Of a DNA stretch of 64,000 nucleotides, positions 38,017 through 48,504 are shown one piece after another. The notes under the pieces are model-generated. The model ran no database searches and was not told the DNA's origin. It worked only from the letters and a program-made list of their open reading frames with translations. This stretch comes from Flavobacterium sp. (GTDB taxonomy: Bacteria; Bacteroidota; Bacteroidia; Flavobacteriales; Flavobacteriaceae), in the NCBI RefSeq assembly GCF_004295795.1, contig NZ_SEBR01000002.1, positions 140,280 to 204,279 of the forward strand, in the 5' to 3' direction. Each line of letters opens with the position of its first letter. Position 1 is the stretch's first letter. The position numbers and the translations under genes are program-made.

Positions 38017-41000
38017 ATGATGTTAAACTACAATGCTTCCGATCGGGCAACGAGTGCTCGGGCCGGAAAAAGTGTGGAAGATGTCGGCGGCCCTCCGCTG
38101 TGGCATTCTTCCAGAGTCATGAAGTCATGGCTTTTTAGTTTGGTGATCGCGGTTTTTTGCCTTGCGCAGAATTCGGCTTTTGCTCAGGTGTCCGGGTACA
38201 CTTTTTCGTCGTCATCGTCTACGTATACGCCAATTACTGGCGGTACAAACACGGCTTCGACGTCTGCACTTGCACTGGATGACAATGTCTATTCGGCTTT
38301 GCCGATTGGGTTTACGTTCAATTATTCGGGCACAGATTACACAACTTTTGGTATAAACGCCAACGGTTGGATCTCAATGGGGTCGACTGCGCCGGTTTCG
38401 TCTACAACGCCAATCAGCTCGGGTTCGACAAATAATGTCATCTCTGCATTTGGTGTCGATTTGATTGCAAGACAGCATTTCGTCGTAAACCGCACAAGCG
38501 GCAGTCCGACTTTGACTGTTACAGCCGGTAATACGGCCAACCTTGCGATCGGTGCGACTTTAAGCGGAACAGGAATCGCTTCGGGCGCTACCGTAACTGC
38601 TGTAACTGCAACGACTATCACAATGTCGGCCAATGCGTCTTCGGCTGGAACAGGTTCGCATTTGCGTGCTTGGGAAAGTGACTACGGGATTCGTTACCAA
38701 ACGACCGGAACTGCCCCTAACCGCAAATTGGTTGTGCAGTTTACCGGATTTTCGCGATACACGACTTCACTTGCTTATGGAGACGAGATGAATTTTCAGA
38801 TCGTTCTTAATGAGACTTCTAATGCTATCAATTTAGTTTACAGTTGGCCAACGCCGAGCAGTACTACTTCAACAGGTGGAGAAGTTGGTCTAAGAGGTTC
38901 GTCAACTTCTGCTTTCAATAATAGAACCACCACGACTTCTTGGGCATCGACAACTGCCGGAACTACTAATTCGGCAACGATTCCAATTTCGAGTACGGTT
39001 GCTCCGGCTAATGGCCTTACGTACTCTTTTACACCACCTTCATGTGCCGCACCCGTTGTCATAACGGCATCGGCTACGACTCCAACGACATCAACGATAA
39101 GTTGGTCTGCAGCGAATCCTGTCCCATCTTCTGGCTATGAGTATGAAGTTCGTACTTCCGGAGCTGCGGGATCGGGTGCAACAGGTTTGTCAGCAAGTGG
39201 CGCTACGACTTCTCTTACTGCGAACGTCACTGGTTTGACACCAGGTGCGACACATTCCATTTATGTGCGTTCGGTTTGTGGAACAGGCGTCTACAGCGGA
39301 TGGTCTGCTGCAACTACATTCGTGGCGCCGTGCGCAAGCATCACTTCTTTGCCATGGAATGAAAACTTTGATGCCATGTCAACTATCGGGAATGGCGTTT
39401 TGCCATCTTGTTGGGTAACGCAAGGAGGCCTTTCGAGTTCATACATGCATACTACTCAGAATGCGGCCTCCCAGACCTATAATGATCCGCGTTCGACTCC
39501 GAACTACGTGACCATTTACTATCCATCGACAACTGCATACTTGTGGAGTCCGCCTTTCCAATTGACAGCGGGCACAAGCTATGATTTCTCGTTTTATTGG
39601 GTCGGAGACGGAACTTCTGGTTGGGTTGGCGATGTGCTGGTAAATTCGGCGACGTCGGCTACGGGGGCGACTGCTTTGGGAAGCTCATTCGTTGCGGCCG
39701 CTGCTACCACAACGTCAACTTACGCAAAAACAACAAGAACGTTTGTTCCGGGAACTACGGGGACTTACTATTTTGCGATACGATCTTTGGCGTCGTCGTC
39801 AGCGCCATACTACATGGGATTCGATGATTTTAACTTAAAATTGTCCCCAACCTGCATTGAACCGACAGCGTTGACTTCTTCTGCAGTGACAAATAATGGC
39901 GCCACTATTTCCTGGACGGCTCCTACTTCGGCTCCGGCCAATGGATATGAGTATTATTACGCTACAACAAATGCTGAACCTTCTGTTTCTGCGACTCCTT
40001 CAGGATCGACAGCGGCTGGGGTAACTTCGGCATCGCTGGGTAGCTTGAACGCCAATACGACTTACTACTACTGGGTGAGAAGCGTTTGCTCTACATCTGA
40101 TAAGTCGATTTGGACTGTCGTATCATCATTTACCACGCTTTGCAATCCTTTGACTGCATTCAACGAGAACTTCGATACACAGACAACTCCTAACTTGCCA
40201 TCTTGCTGGAGTAAAATCATTAGAGGTACGAGCTCCAGCTTGCAGTATGTAACTGTAGGAACGAGTACTTCTCCGGTTGCGTCGGCTCCAAACGCGGTTG
40301 GACTTTACAATTCAGGAACCGGAGCTACAGAAGATATCATCTTGGTATCTCCTTACGTGTCCAACCTCGCTGCCGGCACTCACCGTTTGCGTTTCAAGGC
40401 GATATGTTCGACGGCATCTCAGGATATTATCGTCGGAACTCTTGATACATCTGGTGCATCGGCAGTGTTTACGCCTTTGCAGACAGTCGATGTTACTGCC
40501 TCTTGGCAGGAATTTATCGTTCCTTTCAACGGCTATACAGGTACTAATAAGTTTATCGCGCTTAAACGCGTCAATACTTCAACTTATACAACTGTGTACG
40601 TTGACGATGTTGTTTGGGAGCTTACGCCTACTTGTTATCCGCCAACGGCAGTTACTACAAGTAATATGACCACTACAGGTGTAACATTGAACTGGACTGC
40701 TCCTTCGCAGGGAAGTCCTGCAACGTACTTCTATGAAGTTCGCTCGTCTGGCGCCGCCGGTTCAGGAGCGACGGGTCTTGTTGCTTCTGGAAACGTCAAT
40801 GCGCCAGCCCTTACGGCTACTGCCAACGGATTGTCTGCGAATACTTCTTACAGTGTTTACATCAGAACTTTCTGTGGAGGTACGGATTATTCAGCTTGGT
40901 CGACAGCGATGACTTTCACGACACCATGTGCGAGTTTGGACTTGCCTTATGCTGAAAACTTCGAGTCTGTTACGGTTCCGGCTTTGCCAACTTGTACGAC

Positions 41001-44000
41001 TGTTCAGAATGTTGGAACAGGTAATGCTTGGGTAACAGCTTCGCCTGCAGCCTACGGTTTCACCTCGAAAGCGCTTCGTTACTCTTGGAACACTTCGAAT
41101 GCAGCCAATGTTTGGTGGTACACGAGAGGCTTGAACCTGACTGCTGGCGTAAGCTATACGATCTCTTACAAGTACGGATCCTCGAGTACAACTTACGTTG
41201 AGAAACTTAAAGTTGCTTACGGAAACTCTCCTGTTGCATCTGCAATGACAAACGTCATAGGTGATTATCCGAACCTCAACACTGCTACGCCATCTACTGC
41301 TTCTGTGGTATTTGTGCCTCAGACATCAGGGGTTTTCTACTTCGGATTCCAAGCCTATTCGGCTGCGAACCAGTTTTATCTGATCGTTGATGATATTTCT
41401 GTAATCGTTACGCCTCCTACAATCACTTCTTTCGCTCCGACGGCTGTCTGTAATGGCGGAAGTGTGGCCGAGCGCACTGTCATGATCACTGGAACGCATT
41501 TCACGGGAGCGACAGCTGTTTCTTTCAACGGAACTGCCGCTGCTTCTTTTGTAGTGAATAGCGATACTCAGATCTCTGCGGTTGTTCCGGTAAATGCCAC
41601 TACAGGAACGATCGTTGTTTCTTCGGCCGTTGCTTCTGGAACAAGTTCTGCGTCTTTGACAGTAGGAGTGACTCCTTCGGTAAATCCTATCCAAAACGGA
41701 AACGCTACACTTTGCGTGCAAGGAACTGTTCAAATGAGCAATACTTCTCCAGGCGGTGTGTGGGCTTCGTCTAATACTGCAGTTGCTACTGTAACCCAAG
41801 ACGGGCTTGTTACTGCTACTGGTGCTGGAACTGCCACGATCACTTACTCAGTAACTGATTTGGGATGTACAGGCCACGCCGATACTACTGTAACGGTAAA
41901 TGCACCTATCACTTCAACCAATCCAACTACACAAACTGTAGTTACGGGAAGCAATACTAGTTTCTCTGTAACGGCTTCTGGCGCTATTACAGGTTATCAG
42001 TGGATGGTTTCTACAGATGGTGGAGACGTGTTCGAAAATGTTGTTGACGGTGCGCCATATTCTGGAGCAACTACAAACACATTGACAATCACAAACACTC
42101 CGGACACTTTTAACGAGAACATGTATATGGTAGTTATTTCGGCTGCAGCTCCTTGCGCGGCTTTCGAATCTGCCGCAGCTACATTGAATGTTGGAGACAC
42201 TGGAATCACACAAGATCCGGCAGGTGTAACACTTTGTACTTCAGGTAATGGTCAGGCTGTATTTACAGTTGTTCCATCTGGAACGGTGACTTCTTACACT
42301 TGGCAAGTTGACTCAGGACTTGGTTACGTGACTATCGCTAACGGAGCTTCTGGAAACTTGACATACTCAGGCGCAACCACAGCTCAATTGACTGTCGACG
42401 GAATCAATTTCAGCAACAGCGGTTTGAACTTCCGCGTTATCGTTACTGGTCCGGCCAATGGAGCGACTTCGAACCCAGCTAGCTTGACAGTTAACCAAGG
42501 TATTGCAATCAACACGCAACCGGCTGGTTCATCTACTTGCTATTCTTCAGGAAGCACGACTTTCTCTGTTGATGCATCTGGCGGCGTCGCTAGCTATCAG
42601 TGGCAATATTCTGCAAACGGAATTACGTTCAGCAATGTCGTGAACGGAACACCTGCAGGAGCGACTTACACTAACGCTACTACGGCTACTTTGACAGTTG
42701 CTACAACTGCGAGTACTCCGGCTGCTGGTACTTATTTCTACCGCGCGGTTATCGGGGCGAACGCTCCTTGTGCTGCTGTTACTTCTGATGCAGCCCAATT
42801 GACGATTTTCACGCCTCAGTTCACATCTCAGCCAGCAGCTGCGACAGTACTGGCGGCTAATGGTGGAAGTGCTGTCTTTACTGCGGCTACATCGGCTCCG
42901 GCTCCAACTTATCAGTGGGTTTATGCAACAACTGCCGGTGGAACTTATTCTCCTGTAGTAAACGGAACGCCTGCCGGTGTTTCTTACTCTGGAGCAGATT
43001 CAGCTTCCCTAACGGTAAATGCTACAAGCGCTGCCGCCCCAAGCACTGCGCGTTACTACAAGGTAATCGTTACTTCTGGAGGTTGTAGCGTAACTTCGAA
43101 TTCGGCTCAGTTGACTATCAGGAATTATTGTATTCCTGCTATGACTACTGTATCGGCTTCCGGAGATTACATCAACAACTTTAACTTCGCCAACATCGCC
43201 AACAATAACTCTGGAGATACAGCTACTGATTATACGTATTACAGCAACCTTACGGCGAATGTTTACGCAGGTCAATCTTATCCGGTGTCATTGACTGCTG
43301 GCGGAACGACTTCTATCGGTGCGCAACAGTTCAGGGTGTGGATCGACTTTAACCAAGACGGTGATTTTGAAGATGCAGGTGAAAGCGTATTTGCTACGAC
43401 TACTGCAACTTTTGCACCTACAAATGCTACTGGAACTATTGCAATCCCTGCGTTTTCAGCCAATGTGCTTCAAGGTGTGACGCGTATGCGTGTAGCATCG
43501 AGATACAACACTGTTGTTGGAGCTACTGCATATTGTACAGGCCAATCTGCGTATGGTGAGTACGAAGACTACAATGTCAACATTCAGGCTGTTCCGGCAT
43601 GTTCGGGAACTCCTGTTGCCGGCACTGTTTCAGCTTCGGTTTCATCAATCTGCCAATCGGGAACGTCAATTTTGACGGCTACTGGTTTCACGACTCCTGA
43701 TGCCGGAATTTCATTCCAGTGGTATAACACTGCGACAGGATTGATTGCTGGCGCTACTAACGCTACTTTCACGACTCCTACTTTGACTGCAAGTGCGTCT
43801 TATTTCGTTCGTGTGACTTGTGCTAATTCTGGTCTTTCATCTGATTCAAACACTGTGAATATCACTGTGACGAATCCAGTTGTTGAAGCTACGACTCCAG
43901 GAGTAAGATGTGGAGCCGGAACGGTTCTGCTTTCTGCTACGCCTTCTGCCGGAACTTCTTTGGCTTGGTATGCTGCACAAACAGGAGGAACTGCTCTTGC

Positions 44001-47000
44001 CTTCGGGAACACTTTCACGACGCCTTCCATCTCGACTACGACGAATTACTACGTCGCTGCCCAAGCTATGGGCGCCGGAATCGCATCGATTGGTGCTGGT
44101 GCTACAACAGGGACAGGCGCTCCTTACGACTTCGCGAACGGAACTTACGGAGGTGTTAAATCTCAATATTTGTTTACCGCTGCAGAATTGTCTGCCGCTG
44201 GTTTGCGTCCGGGAACTTTGTCTTCCATCGCTTTCGAATTTACTACCGTAGGTTCTGCGCTTCAAGGTTTGACTGTTCAGATGGGTAACACGTCTTTGAC
44301 AAATTTCCCTTCACCGGCGAACATCCAAGGCGGATTGTCTACTGTCGTAAACAGCGTTACATTCACTCCAGCCGTGGGTGTAAACATGTTGAACTTCAAC
44401 AACAACTTTACTTGGGATGGAACTTCCAACGTGATCGTTTCCGTAAGTTGGAGTAACAACAACACAGTTAATACCAGTGCTACCATCAAGTATGACACAA
44501 CTACAGGAAACCGTAGCCAGTCGTACCGTCAGGATAACGTAACGTCCGCTACTATGCTTGCGTTTACTGGTGCTACTGCAGGTGCAGGAGGCACATCAAT
44601 TTTCGATGTTGGCGCTACGCGTGCTAAAATCGCATTTGGAGCTTCTAATGTGGTAACTTGTATTAGTTCGCGCACAGTTGTGGCAGCTACGGTAAACACC
44701 GCTCCGGCATTGACAATAAGCAGCTCTTCAGCTACGCTTTGTTCCGGTACGTCGTCATCATTGGTGACACTTACGTCTCCAATTGCGAATTATGACAACT
44801 ATGTTTGGACGCCAGCTACAGGTGTAACAGGAAATACAACTAGTGGTTGGACATTCAACCCTTCAGTTTCTACCGCTTACACTTTGACGGCTACTCAAAC
44901 TGGTGGTTCTCAGTGTGCCAATTCAGCCACTTTCACTGTGACTGTCAATGCGGCTCCTGCTGATCCAGTGATCACTCCAGCAAATACAACTGTTTGTGCG
45001 GGAGGTATTACGCCGCTTACTGTAGGTGTTTCAACAGCCGCAGCGACGGCTATTTTCGGAAACGGAACGACTTCGCCTTCTACGACAAGTTATCCTAATC
45101 CTTTGAGTGCTTATTACGGAGGTACGAAAACGCAAATCCTATTCACGGCATCGGAGCTTACGGCTCAAGGCTTGTCGGCCGGATCAGCGATTGGATCATT
45201 GAGTTTTGACGTCAGCGCGACTGCTACAGCAGGTACGCTTGCCAATTTCACGATCCGTATGGGTACTACTTCGGCTTCGGCTTTGACCGGAATCGTAGGT
45301 GGAACAACCGCGGTTTATGGACCTACGAACTTCACGCCATCGGCTACAGGTATCGTATCCTTTACGCTTGCGACTCCATATGTTTGGGATGGTACGTCTA
45401 ACGTGATCGTAGAAACGGTCCACAATGCCGGAAACGGTGGAAATGGAACCGGAACGACAACCCGTACGACGACCACAACCGCGAATACTGTCTTCACGGT
45501 AGCGAAAGATAACGTCGCCAACGGGATTGCAGGTTTTGATGCAGAAGCAACTTATAGCATCAGTGCTGCAAGTGCGCTCAGACCAAACATGAGATTCGGA
45601 CTTGTTCCAGCCACAGTTACTTGGGCTCCGACCACAGGTTTGTACACCGATTCGGCTGCTACAATCGCCTACACGGGAGGAAGCACGGGAACGGTTTATG
45701 CCAAACCTACGGCTTCTGCCACTTACACCGCTACTGTCAGTAATTTTGTCGGATGTTCCAAAACGAGCGCTCCGGCTACGATTACGGTCAACCAATTCTA
45801 CAACTTCTATGCAGATGCAGACGGAGACGGATATGGTGTAGGTTCGCCAGTATCACTTTGTGCGGCCAGCGCTTCTGCTGCTCCAACAGGTTATGCTGTA
45901 CTTGACGGGGATTGCGACGACACGATTGCTGCGATCAACCCAGGTCATGCCGAAGTTCCTTACAACGGAATCGATGACAACTGCAACGGAACCATTGACG
46001 AAGGAAGCCAGCTCTTGAGCCAGGTATTGCCTACGCAGTGCGGAACTACTTTGGCTTCAATCAGCTCGGTAATTGGTGCTGTAAGCTTTGGTGCTCCGGT
46101 TGACGGTTACCGCTTCAGAGTGGTTAACACAACTACAAACGCCGTTCAGGTTTTCAGTACAAACGTGCCACACTTCCAGTTGTCTCAATTGGCAGTTTAC
46201 GACTATGCAACGACTTACTCCATTTCGGTAATGTTGCGTCGCAATGGCATCTGGTTGAACTACTACGGAACAAGCTGCCTGGTTTCAACACCGGCAATCC
46301 TTGATCCGGGAGGATCGGCTGCGGTCAATCCATCCCAGTGTGGAATCACTTTGTCAAGCATCAGCACATTGATCGCTACCACAAGTATCCCTAACGTATC
46401 AGCTTACCGCTTCCGCGTGACTAACCTCACAGATGGCACGGCGCCTTACGTAACTCAGGAACTTGAGCGCACTACGAACTGGTTCGCTTTGACGATGTTA
46501 ACTCGTTTCAACTACGGAACACAGTATCAGGTTGAAGTTTCGGTTAAGACGAACGGTTCATGGTCCGGATACGGAGCGCCTTGTAACGTTTCTTCTCCAA
46601 TCGTTCCAACACTTACAAACTGTGGAGCGACTATCGCCACAGCCGGAACATTGGTTACTACAACCAGCTTGAACCGCGCTTCGGCTTACCGTTTCGAGAT
46701 CACCAACATGTCGACTTTCGTGCAAACGACTATCGACAGATCGAACAACTACTTCTCGTTTAACAACGTTCCTGGTTATACGCCGGGCACGGTTTACGCA
46801 GTACGCGTAGCGATCCAGACTTCAGGTTACTGGTCTCCATTTGGCGAGGCTTGTTCAGTGACGTCTCCGGGAGCTGCCAAAACTGTCGTGAAAGGTGAGG
46901 AGCAACAACAGCCGGCTATCGATTTCCGCGCAGTTGCTTATCCGAACCCTTACGTAGAAGGTTTTGCCATCGACATGGACACACCAAGTGCCGAAAAAGT

Positions 47001-47166
47001 ACAGGTGAAAGTTTACGACATGGTAGGAAAACTACTTGAAGACCGCGAATATCCTGTTGATGTTATCGAAACTCAGCAGTTTGGTGAGCGTTATCCGTCG
47101 GGTGTTTACAACGTTGTTGTGACCCAAGCCGGATTCGTGAAAACACTTCGCGTGATCAAGCGCTAA
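38017..47166 (+). CDS. Giant multidomain T9SS type A adhesin (3049 aa)
   Basis: Largest gene in the window. A 34-residue polar leader precedes MKSWLFSLVIAVFCLA..AFAQ; the A/T-rich context at 38017 is a better start than the GC-richer ATG at 38119. Approximate order: N-terminal domain shared with the previous gene, with a ~65-residue insert (58-340); three FN3 plus choice-of-anchor-J-like pairs (342-1128; LPWNENFDAM, FNENFDTQ, LPYAENFES); TIG (1133-1215); Big_2 (1220-1297); four Ig-like (1298-1700); GEVED (1702-1860, WIDFNQDGDFEDAGESVF); two Ig-like (1860-2020); two copies of an unnamed ~190-residue domain with ELxAxG and WDGTSNVIV (2023-2208 and 2341-2527), each followed by an Ig/PKD-like stretch; one MopE-like unit (2594-2660, ADADGDGYG, NGIDDNCNG); three two-Cys repeats (2666-2955); T9SS type A sorting domain (2968-3049). 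A filament-like adhesin or gliding-surface protein is likely; no catalytic motif seen. Confidence 0.85.
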   Translation: MMLNYNASDRATSARAGKSVEDVGGPPLWHSSRVMKSWLFSLVIAVFCLAQNSAFAQVSGYTFSSSSSTYTPITGGTNTASTSALALDDNVYSALPIGFTFNYSGTDYTTFGINANGWISMGSTAPVSSTTPISSGSTNNVISAFGVDLIARQHFVVNRTSGSPTLTVTAGNTANLAIGATLSGTGIASGATVTAVTATTITMSANASSAGTGSHLRAWESDYGIRYQTTGTAPNRKLVVQFTGFSRYTTSLAYGDEMNFQIVLNETSNAINLVYSWPTPSSTTSTGGEVGLRGSSTSAFNNRTTTTSWASTTAGTTNSATIPISSTVAPANGLTYSFTPPSCAAPVVITASATTPTTSTISWSAANPVPSSGYEYEVRTSGAAGSGATGLSASGATTSLTANVTGLTPGATHSIYVRSVCGTGVYSGWSAATTFVAPCASITSLPWNENFDAMSTIGNGVLPSCWVTQGGLSSSYMHTTQNAASQTYNDPRSTPNYVTIYYPSTTAYLWSPPFQLTAGTSYDFSFYWVGDGTSGWVGDVLVNSATSATGATALGSSFVAAAATTTSTYAKTTRTFVPGTTGTYYFAIRSLASSSAPYYMGFDDFNLKLSPTCIEPTALTSSAVTNNGATISWTAPTSAPANGYEYYYATTNAEPSVSATPSGSTAAGVTSASLGSLNANTTYYYWVRSVCSTSDKSIWTVVSSFTTLCNPLTAFNENFDTQTTPNLPSCWSKIIRGTSSSLQYVTVGTSTSPVASAPNAVGLYNSGTGATEDIILVSPYVSNLAAGTHRLRFKAICSTASQDIIVGTLDTSGASAVFTPLQTVDVTASWQEFIVPFNGYTGTNKFIALKRVNTSTYTTVYVDDVVWELTPTCYPPTAVTTSNMTTTGVTLNWTAPSQGSPATYFYEVRSSGAAGSGATGLVASGNVNAPALTATANGLSANTSYSVYIRTFCGGTDYSAWSTAMTFTTPCASLDLPYAENFESVTVPALPTCTTVQNVGTGNAWVTASPAAYGFTSKALRYSWNTSNAANVWWYTRGLNLTAGVSYTISYKYGSSSTTYVEKLKVAYGNSPVASAMTNVIGDYPNLNTATPSTASVVFVPQTSGVFYFGFQAYSAANQFYLIVDDISVIVTPPTITSFAPTAVCNGGSVAERTVMITGTHFTGATAVSFNGTAAASFVVNSDTQISAVVPVNATTGTIVVSSAVASGTSSASLTVGVTPSVNPIQNGNATLCVQGTVQMSNTSPGGVWASSNTAVATVTQDGLVTATGAGTATITYSVTDLGCTGHADTTVTVNAPITSTNPTTQTVVTGSNTSFSVTASGAITGYQWMVSTDGGDVFENVVDGAPYSGATTNTLTITNTPDTFNENMYMVVISAAAPCAAFESAAATLNVGDTGITQDPAGVTLCTSGNGQAVFTVVPSGTVTSYTWQVDSGLGYVTIANGASGNLTYSGATTAQLTVDGINFSNSGLNFRVIVTGPANGATSNPASLTVNQGIAINTQPAGSSTCYSSGSTTFSVDASGGVASYQWQYSANGITFSNVVNGTPAGATYTNATTATLTVATTASTPAAGTYFYRAVIGANAPCAAVTSDAAQLTIFTPQFTSQPAAATVLAANGGSAVFTAATSAPAPTYQWVYATTAGGTYSPVVNGTPAGVSYSGADSASLTVNATSAAAPSTARYYKVIVTSGGCSVTSNSAQLTIRNYCIPAMTTVSASGDYINNFNFANIANNNSGDTATDYTYYSNLTANVYAGQSYPVSLTAGGTTSIGAQQFRVWIDFNQDGDFEDAGESVFATTTATFAPTNATGTIAIPAFSANVLQGVTRMRVASRYNTVVGATAYCTGQSAYGEYEDYNVNIQAVPACSGTPVAGTVSASVSSICQSGTSILTATGFTTPDAGISFQWYNTATGLIAGATNATFTTPTLTASASYFVRVTCANSGLSSDSNTVNITVTNPVVEATTPGVRCGAGTVLLSATPSAGTSLAWYAAQTGGTALAFGNTFTTPSISTTTNYYVAAQAMGAGIASIGAGATTGTGAPYDFANGTYGGVKSQYLFTAAELSAAGLRPGTLSSIAFEFTTVGSALQGLTVQMGNTSLTNFPSPANIQGGLSTVVNSVTFTPAVGVNMLNFNNNFTWDGTSNVIVSVSWSNNNTVNTSATIKYDTTTGNRSQSYRQDNVTSATMLAFTGATAGAGGTSIFDVGATRAKIAFGASNVVTCISSRTVVAATVNTAPALTISSSSATLCSGTSSSLVTLTSPIANYDNYVWTPATGVTGNTTSGWTFNPSVSTAYTLTATQTGGSQCANSATFTVTVNAAPADPVITPANTTVCAGGITPLTVGVSTAAATAIFGNGTTSPSTTSYPNPLSAYYGGTKTQILFTASELTAQGLSAGSAIGSLSFDVSATATAGTLANFTIRMGTTSASALTGIVGGTTAVYGPTNFTPSATGIVSFTLATPYVWDGTSNVIVETVHNAGNGGNGTGTTTRTTTTTANTVFTVAKDNVANGIAGFDAEATYSISAASALRPNMRFGLVPATVTWAPTTGLYTDSAATIAYTGGSTGTVYAKPTASATYTATVSNFVGCSKTSAPATITVNQFYNFYADADGDGYGVGSPVSLCAASASAAPTGYAVLDGDCDDTIAAINPGHAEVPYNGIDDNCNGTIDEGSQLLSQVLPTQCGTTLASISSVIGAVSFGAPVDGYRFRVVNTTTNAVQVFSTNVPHFQLSQLAVYDYATTYSISVMLRRNGIWLNYYGTSCLVSTPAILDPGGSAAVNPSQCGITLSSISTLIATTSIPNVSAYRFRVTNLTDGTAPYVTQELERTTNWFALTMLTRFNYGTQYQVEVSVKTNGSWSGYGAPCNVSSPIVPTLTNCGATIATAGTLVTTTSLNRASAYRFEITNMSTFVQTTIDRSNNYFSFNNVPGYTPGTVYAVRVAIQTSGYWSPFGEACSVTSPGAAKTVVKGEEQQQPAIDFRAVAYPNPYVEGFAIDMDTPSAEKVQVKVYDMVGKLLEDREYPVDVIETQQFGERYPSGVYNVVVTQAGFVKTLRVIKR

Positions 47167-47188
47167 GTAACTTCCGATTCTTTTTAAG

Positions 47189-47221
47189 AAACCCGTCTCA
47201 GCAATGAGGCGGGTTTTTTTT
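47189..47221 (+). terminator. Terminator after the 3049-aa adhesin gene
   Basis: AACCCGTCTCA pairs with TGAGGCGGGTT (one G-U), loop GCAA, then eight Ts. Confidence 0.9.
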
Positions 47222-47400
47222 GGCTTCGTTGGTAAGAATTTGTTAAAAACGGTATGGAATAGTAACTAAGCTTATTACATTTATGCTGTCTCTACAAATT
47301 GATATGGGAGAGATACAGAGAGCCGATGGGATTTTGCCGTCGGCTTTTCTCGTTTTATACTTTCGTTTTTTTAGGTACAGATTTTTGGTTGGATTTTTTA

Positions 47401-47545
47401 GGAGCTTTTTCCGGCTGCCGGGCACTAGCTTTCTTGAAAAATCCGGTTTTTCTGGAGGTTGCAACGAGCTTCCTTCGGTCGCTGTTGCAACCTAAGAAAA
47501 ATCGCGGTTTTTTCTGCGAAAGGCTAGTTGCCCGCATCCGGGCTA
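47401..47545 (+). repeat. Left arm of a ~145-bp imperfect inverted repeat
   Basis: Its reverse complement aligns along its whole length with 49174-49316: both ends carry GGAGCTTTTTCCGGCT / AGCCGGAAAAAGCTCC, an internal AACTAGCCTTTCGCAGAAAA is identical, and mismatches are scattered. No target-site duplication is visible outside the arms. Confidence 0.85.
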
Positions 47546-47783
47546 AGAGTGTCGTAAGACTATCTATCTTTTTTGTTAGTATTTCTGTGTTTACAGAAAT
47601 TATCTCACTCTCGAAGTCGATTGAAAAAGCTGCGCTTTTTTTGGTGTTTGCGGCAGCTGCGCTGCCGGATGTTGTAGTTCGTCGCCTTCCGCAGGCCTTC
47701 TTTTACTTCATTGATTTTTATTGTTTTTTAAAGGATTGCTTCGCCAGTTCGCTACGCTCGGCTCAGTGAACCTCGTACCTCGG

Positions 47784-47810
47784 TTTGTCTGGCAACAAAA
47801 GAACCAAAAA
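47784..47810 (+). repeat. Left arm of a 27-bp perfect inverted repeat
   Basis: The 27 bases containing GTCTGGCAACAAAAGAACC are the exact reverse complement of 48987-49013. Nested inside the ~145-bp arms. Confidence 0.9.
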
Positions 47811-47929
47811 GGCTCGCGGCACGACCGATTTTGGCGACCTGACGGCCTTGGAAATTCGGGAATTAAAGGAACTCGCGGGAAGGTTTTTGTGTAACGACCT
47901 CCTTTTTGGGTCGCTCAAACAGCCTTTCC

Positions 47930-47969
47930 TTTACTCCGCAAAGCTCCGTCAATTCGCGTTGCTCGGGTC
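47930..47969 (+). repeat. Direct repeat copy 1 (TTTACTCCGCA...GCTCGGGTC)
   Basis: 40 bases matching 48901-48939 with one base change and one single-base indel, in the same orientation. Confidence 0.85.
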
Positions 47970-47973
47970 AACG

Positions 47974-47997
47974 AATTTCCAATACGTCAGGTGCCCG
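47974..47997 (+). repeat. Left arm of a ~24-bp imperfect inverted repeat
   Basis: Contains ACGTCAGGTGCCCG, the reverse complement of CGGGCACCTGACGT at 48835-48848, extending with mismatches to 48857. Confidence 0.75.
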
Positions 47998-48220
47998 CCA
48001 AAACGCTCAAATGCCGGACTAATTGGGAAGTGTTTATTGACATTTTTAACTTTGTTGAATCTTCGGGCCCGGAGATTTTTGTGAAACGACTTGCTATCTG
48101 CTCGGGCCTCGATTTCCTTCGCTGTCGCTTTGGAAAAATGCGTCTCCGAACACCAAATTTCCTCAATCGCCAGAATTGGTTCCATGACGTCTCACCGGAA
48201 ACTTTTGGCGTTGAAAGCCC

Positions 48221-48375
48221 GTGCTTCGAAACAACCAAAGAACAAGTCAAAAAATGGTGGGAAGCCGCAGTTTCCTAAGACCTAACAAATCTCTGAGATT
48301 TGTTAGGTCTGGACCGAAGTTCGGGGAAAAAACCGGGATTTGGTTACAGATTTTCTTTAGAAAATGTTAAGGTTT
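48221..48375 (+). repeat. ~150-bp diverged direct repeat, copy 1, with palindrome
   Basis: Starts GTGCTTCGAAAC and recurs at 48505-48659, a constant 284-bp offset. Contains a perfect palindrome at 48278-48310 with 15-bp arms (AGACCTAACAAATCT) and a 3-nt loop. The palindrome core is very similar in both copies while the flanks have drifted. Confidence 0.85.
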
Positions 48376-48504
48376 TTGATCCTGAAAATTATTTCTAGCA
48401 AACTTAAGAACTCACGATTCTCTATCAACGCTAACCCATTTTCGCCGTTAGCAACATAGTTTTTTTTCTTATGGACAACTGGAAACTTCTATCTTCTAAA
48501 ACCA

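Noticed and set aside
47299..47769. 156-codon frame in the repeat island
   Set aside because: It spans the left inverted-repeat arm, has skewed Phe/Arg/Leu composition and no family match.
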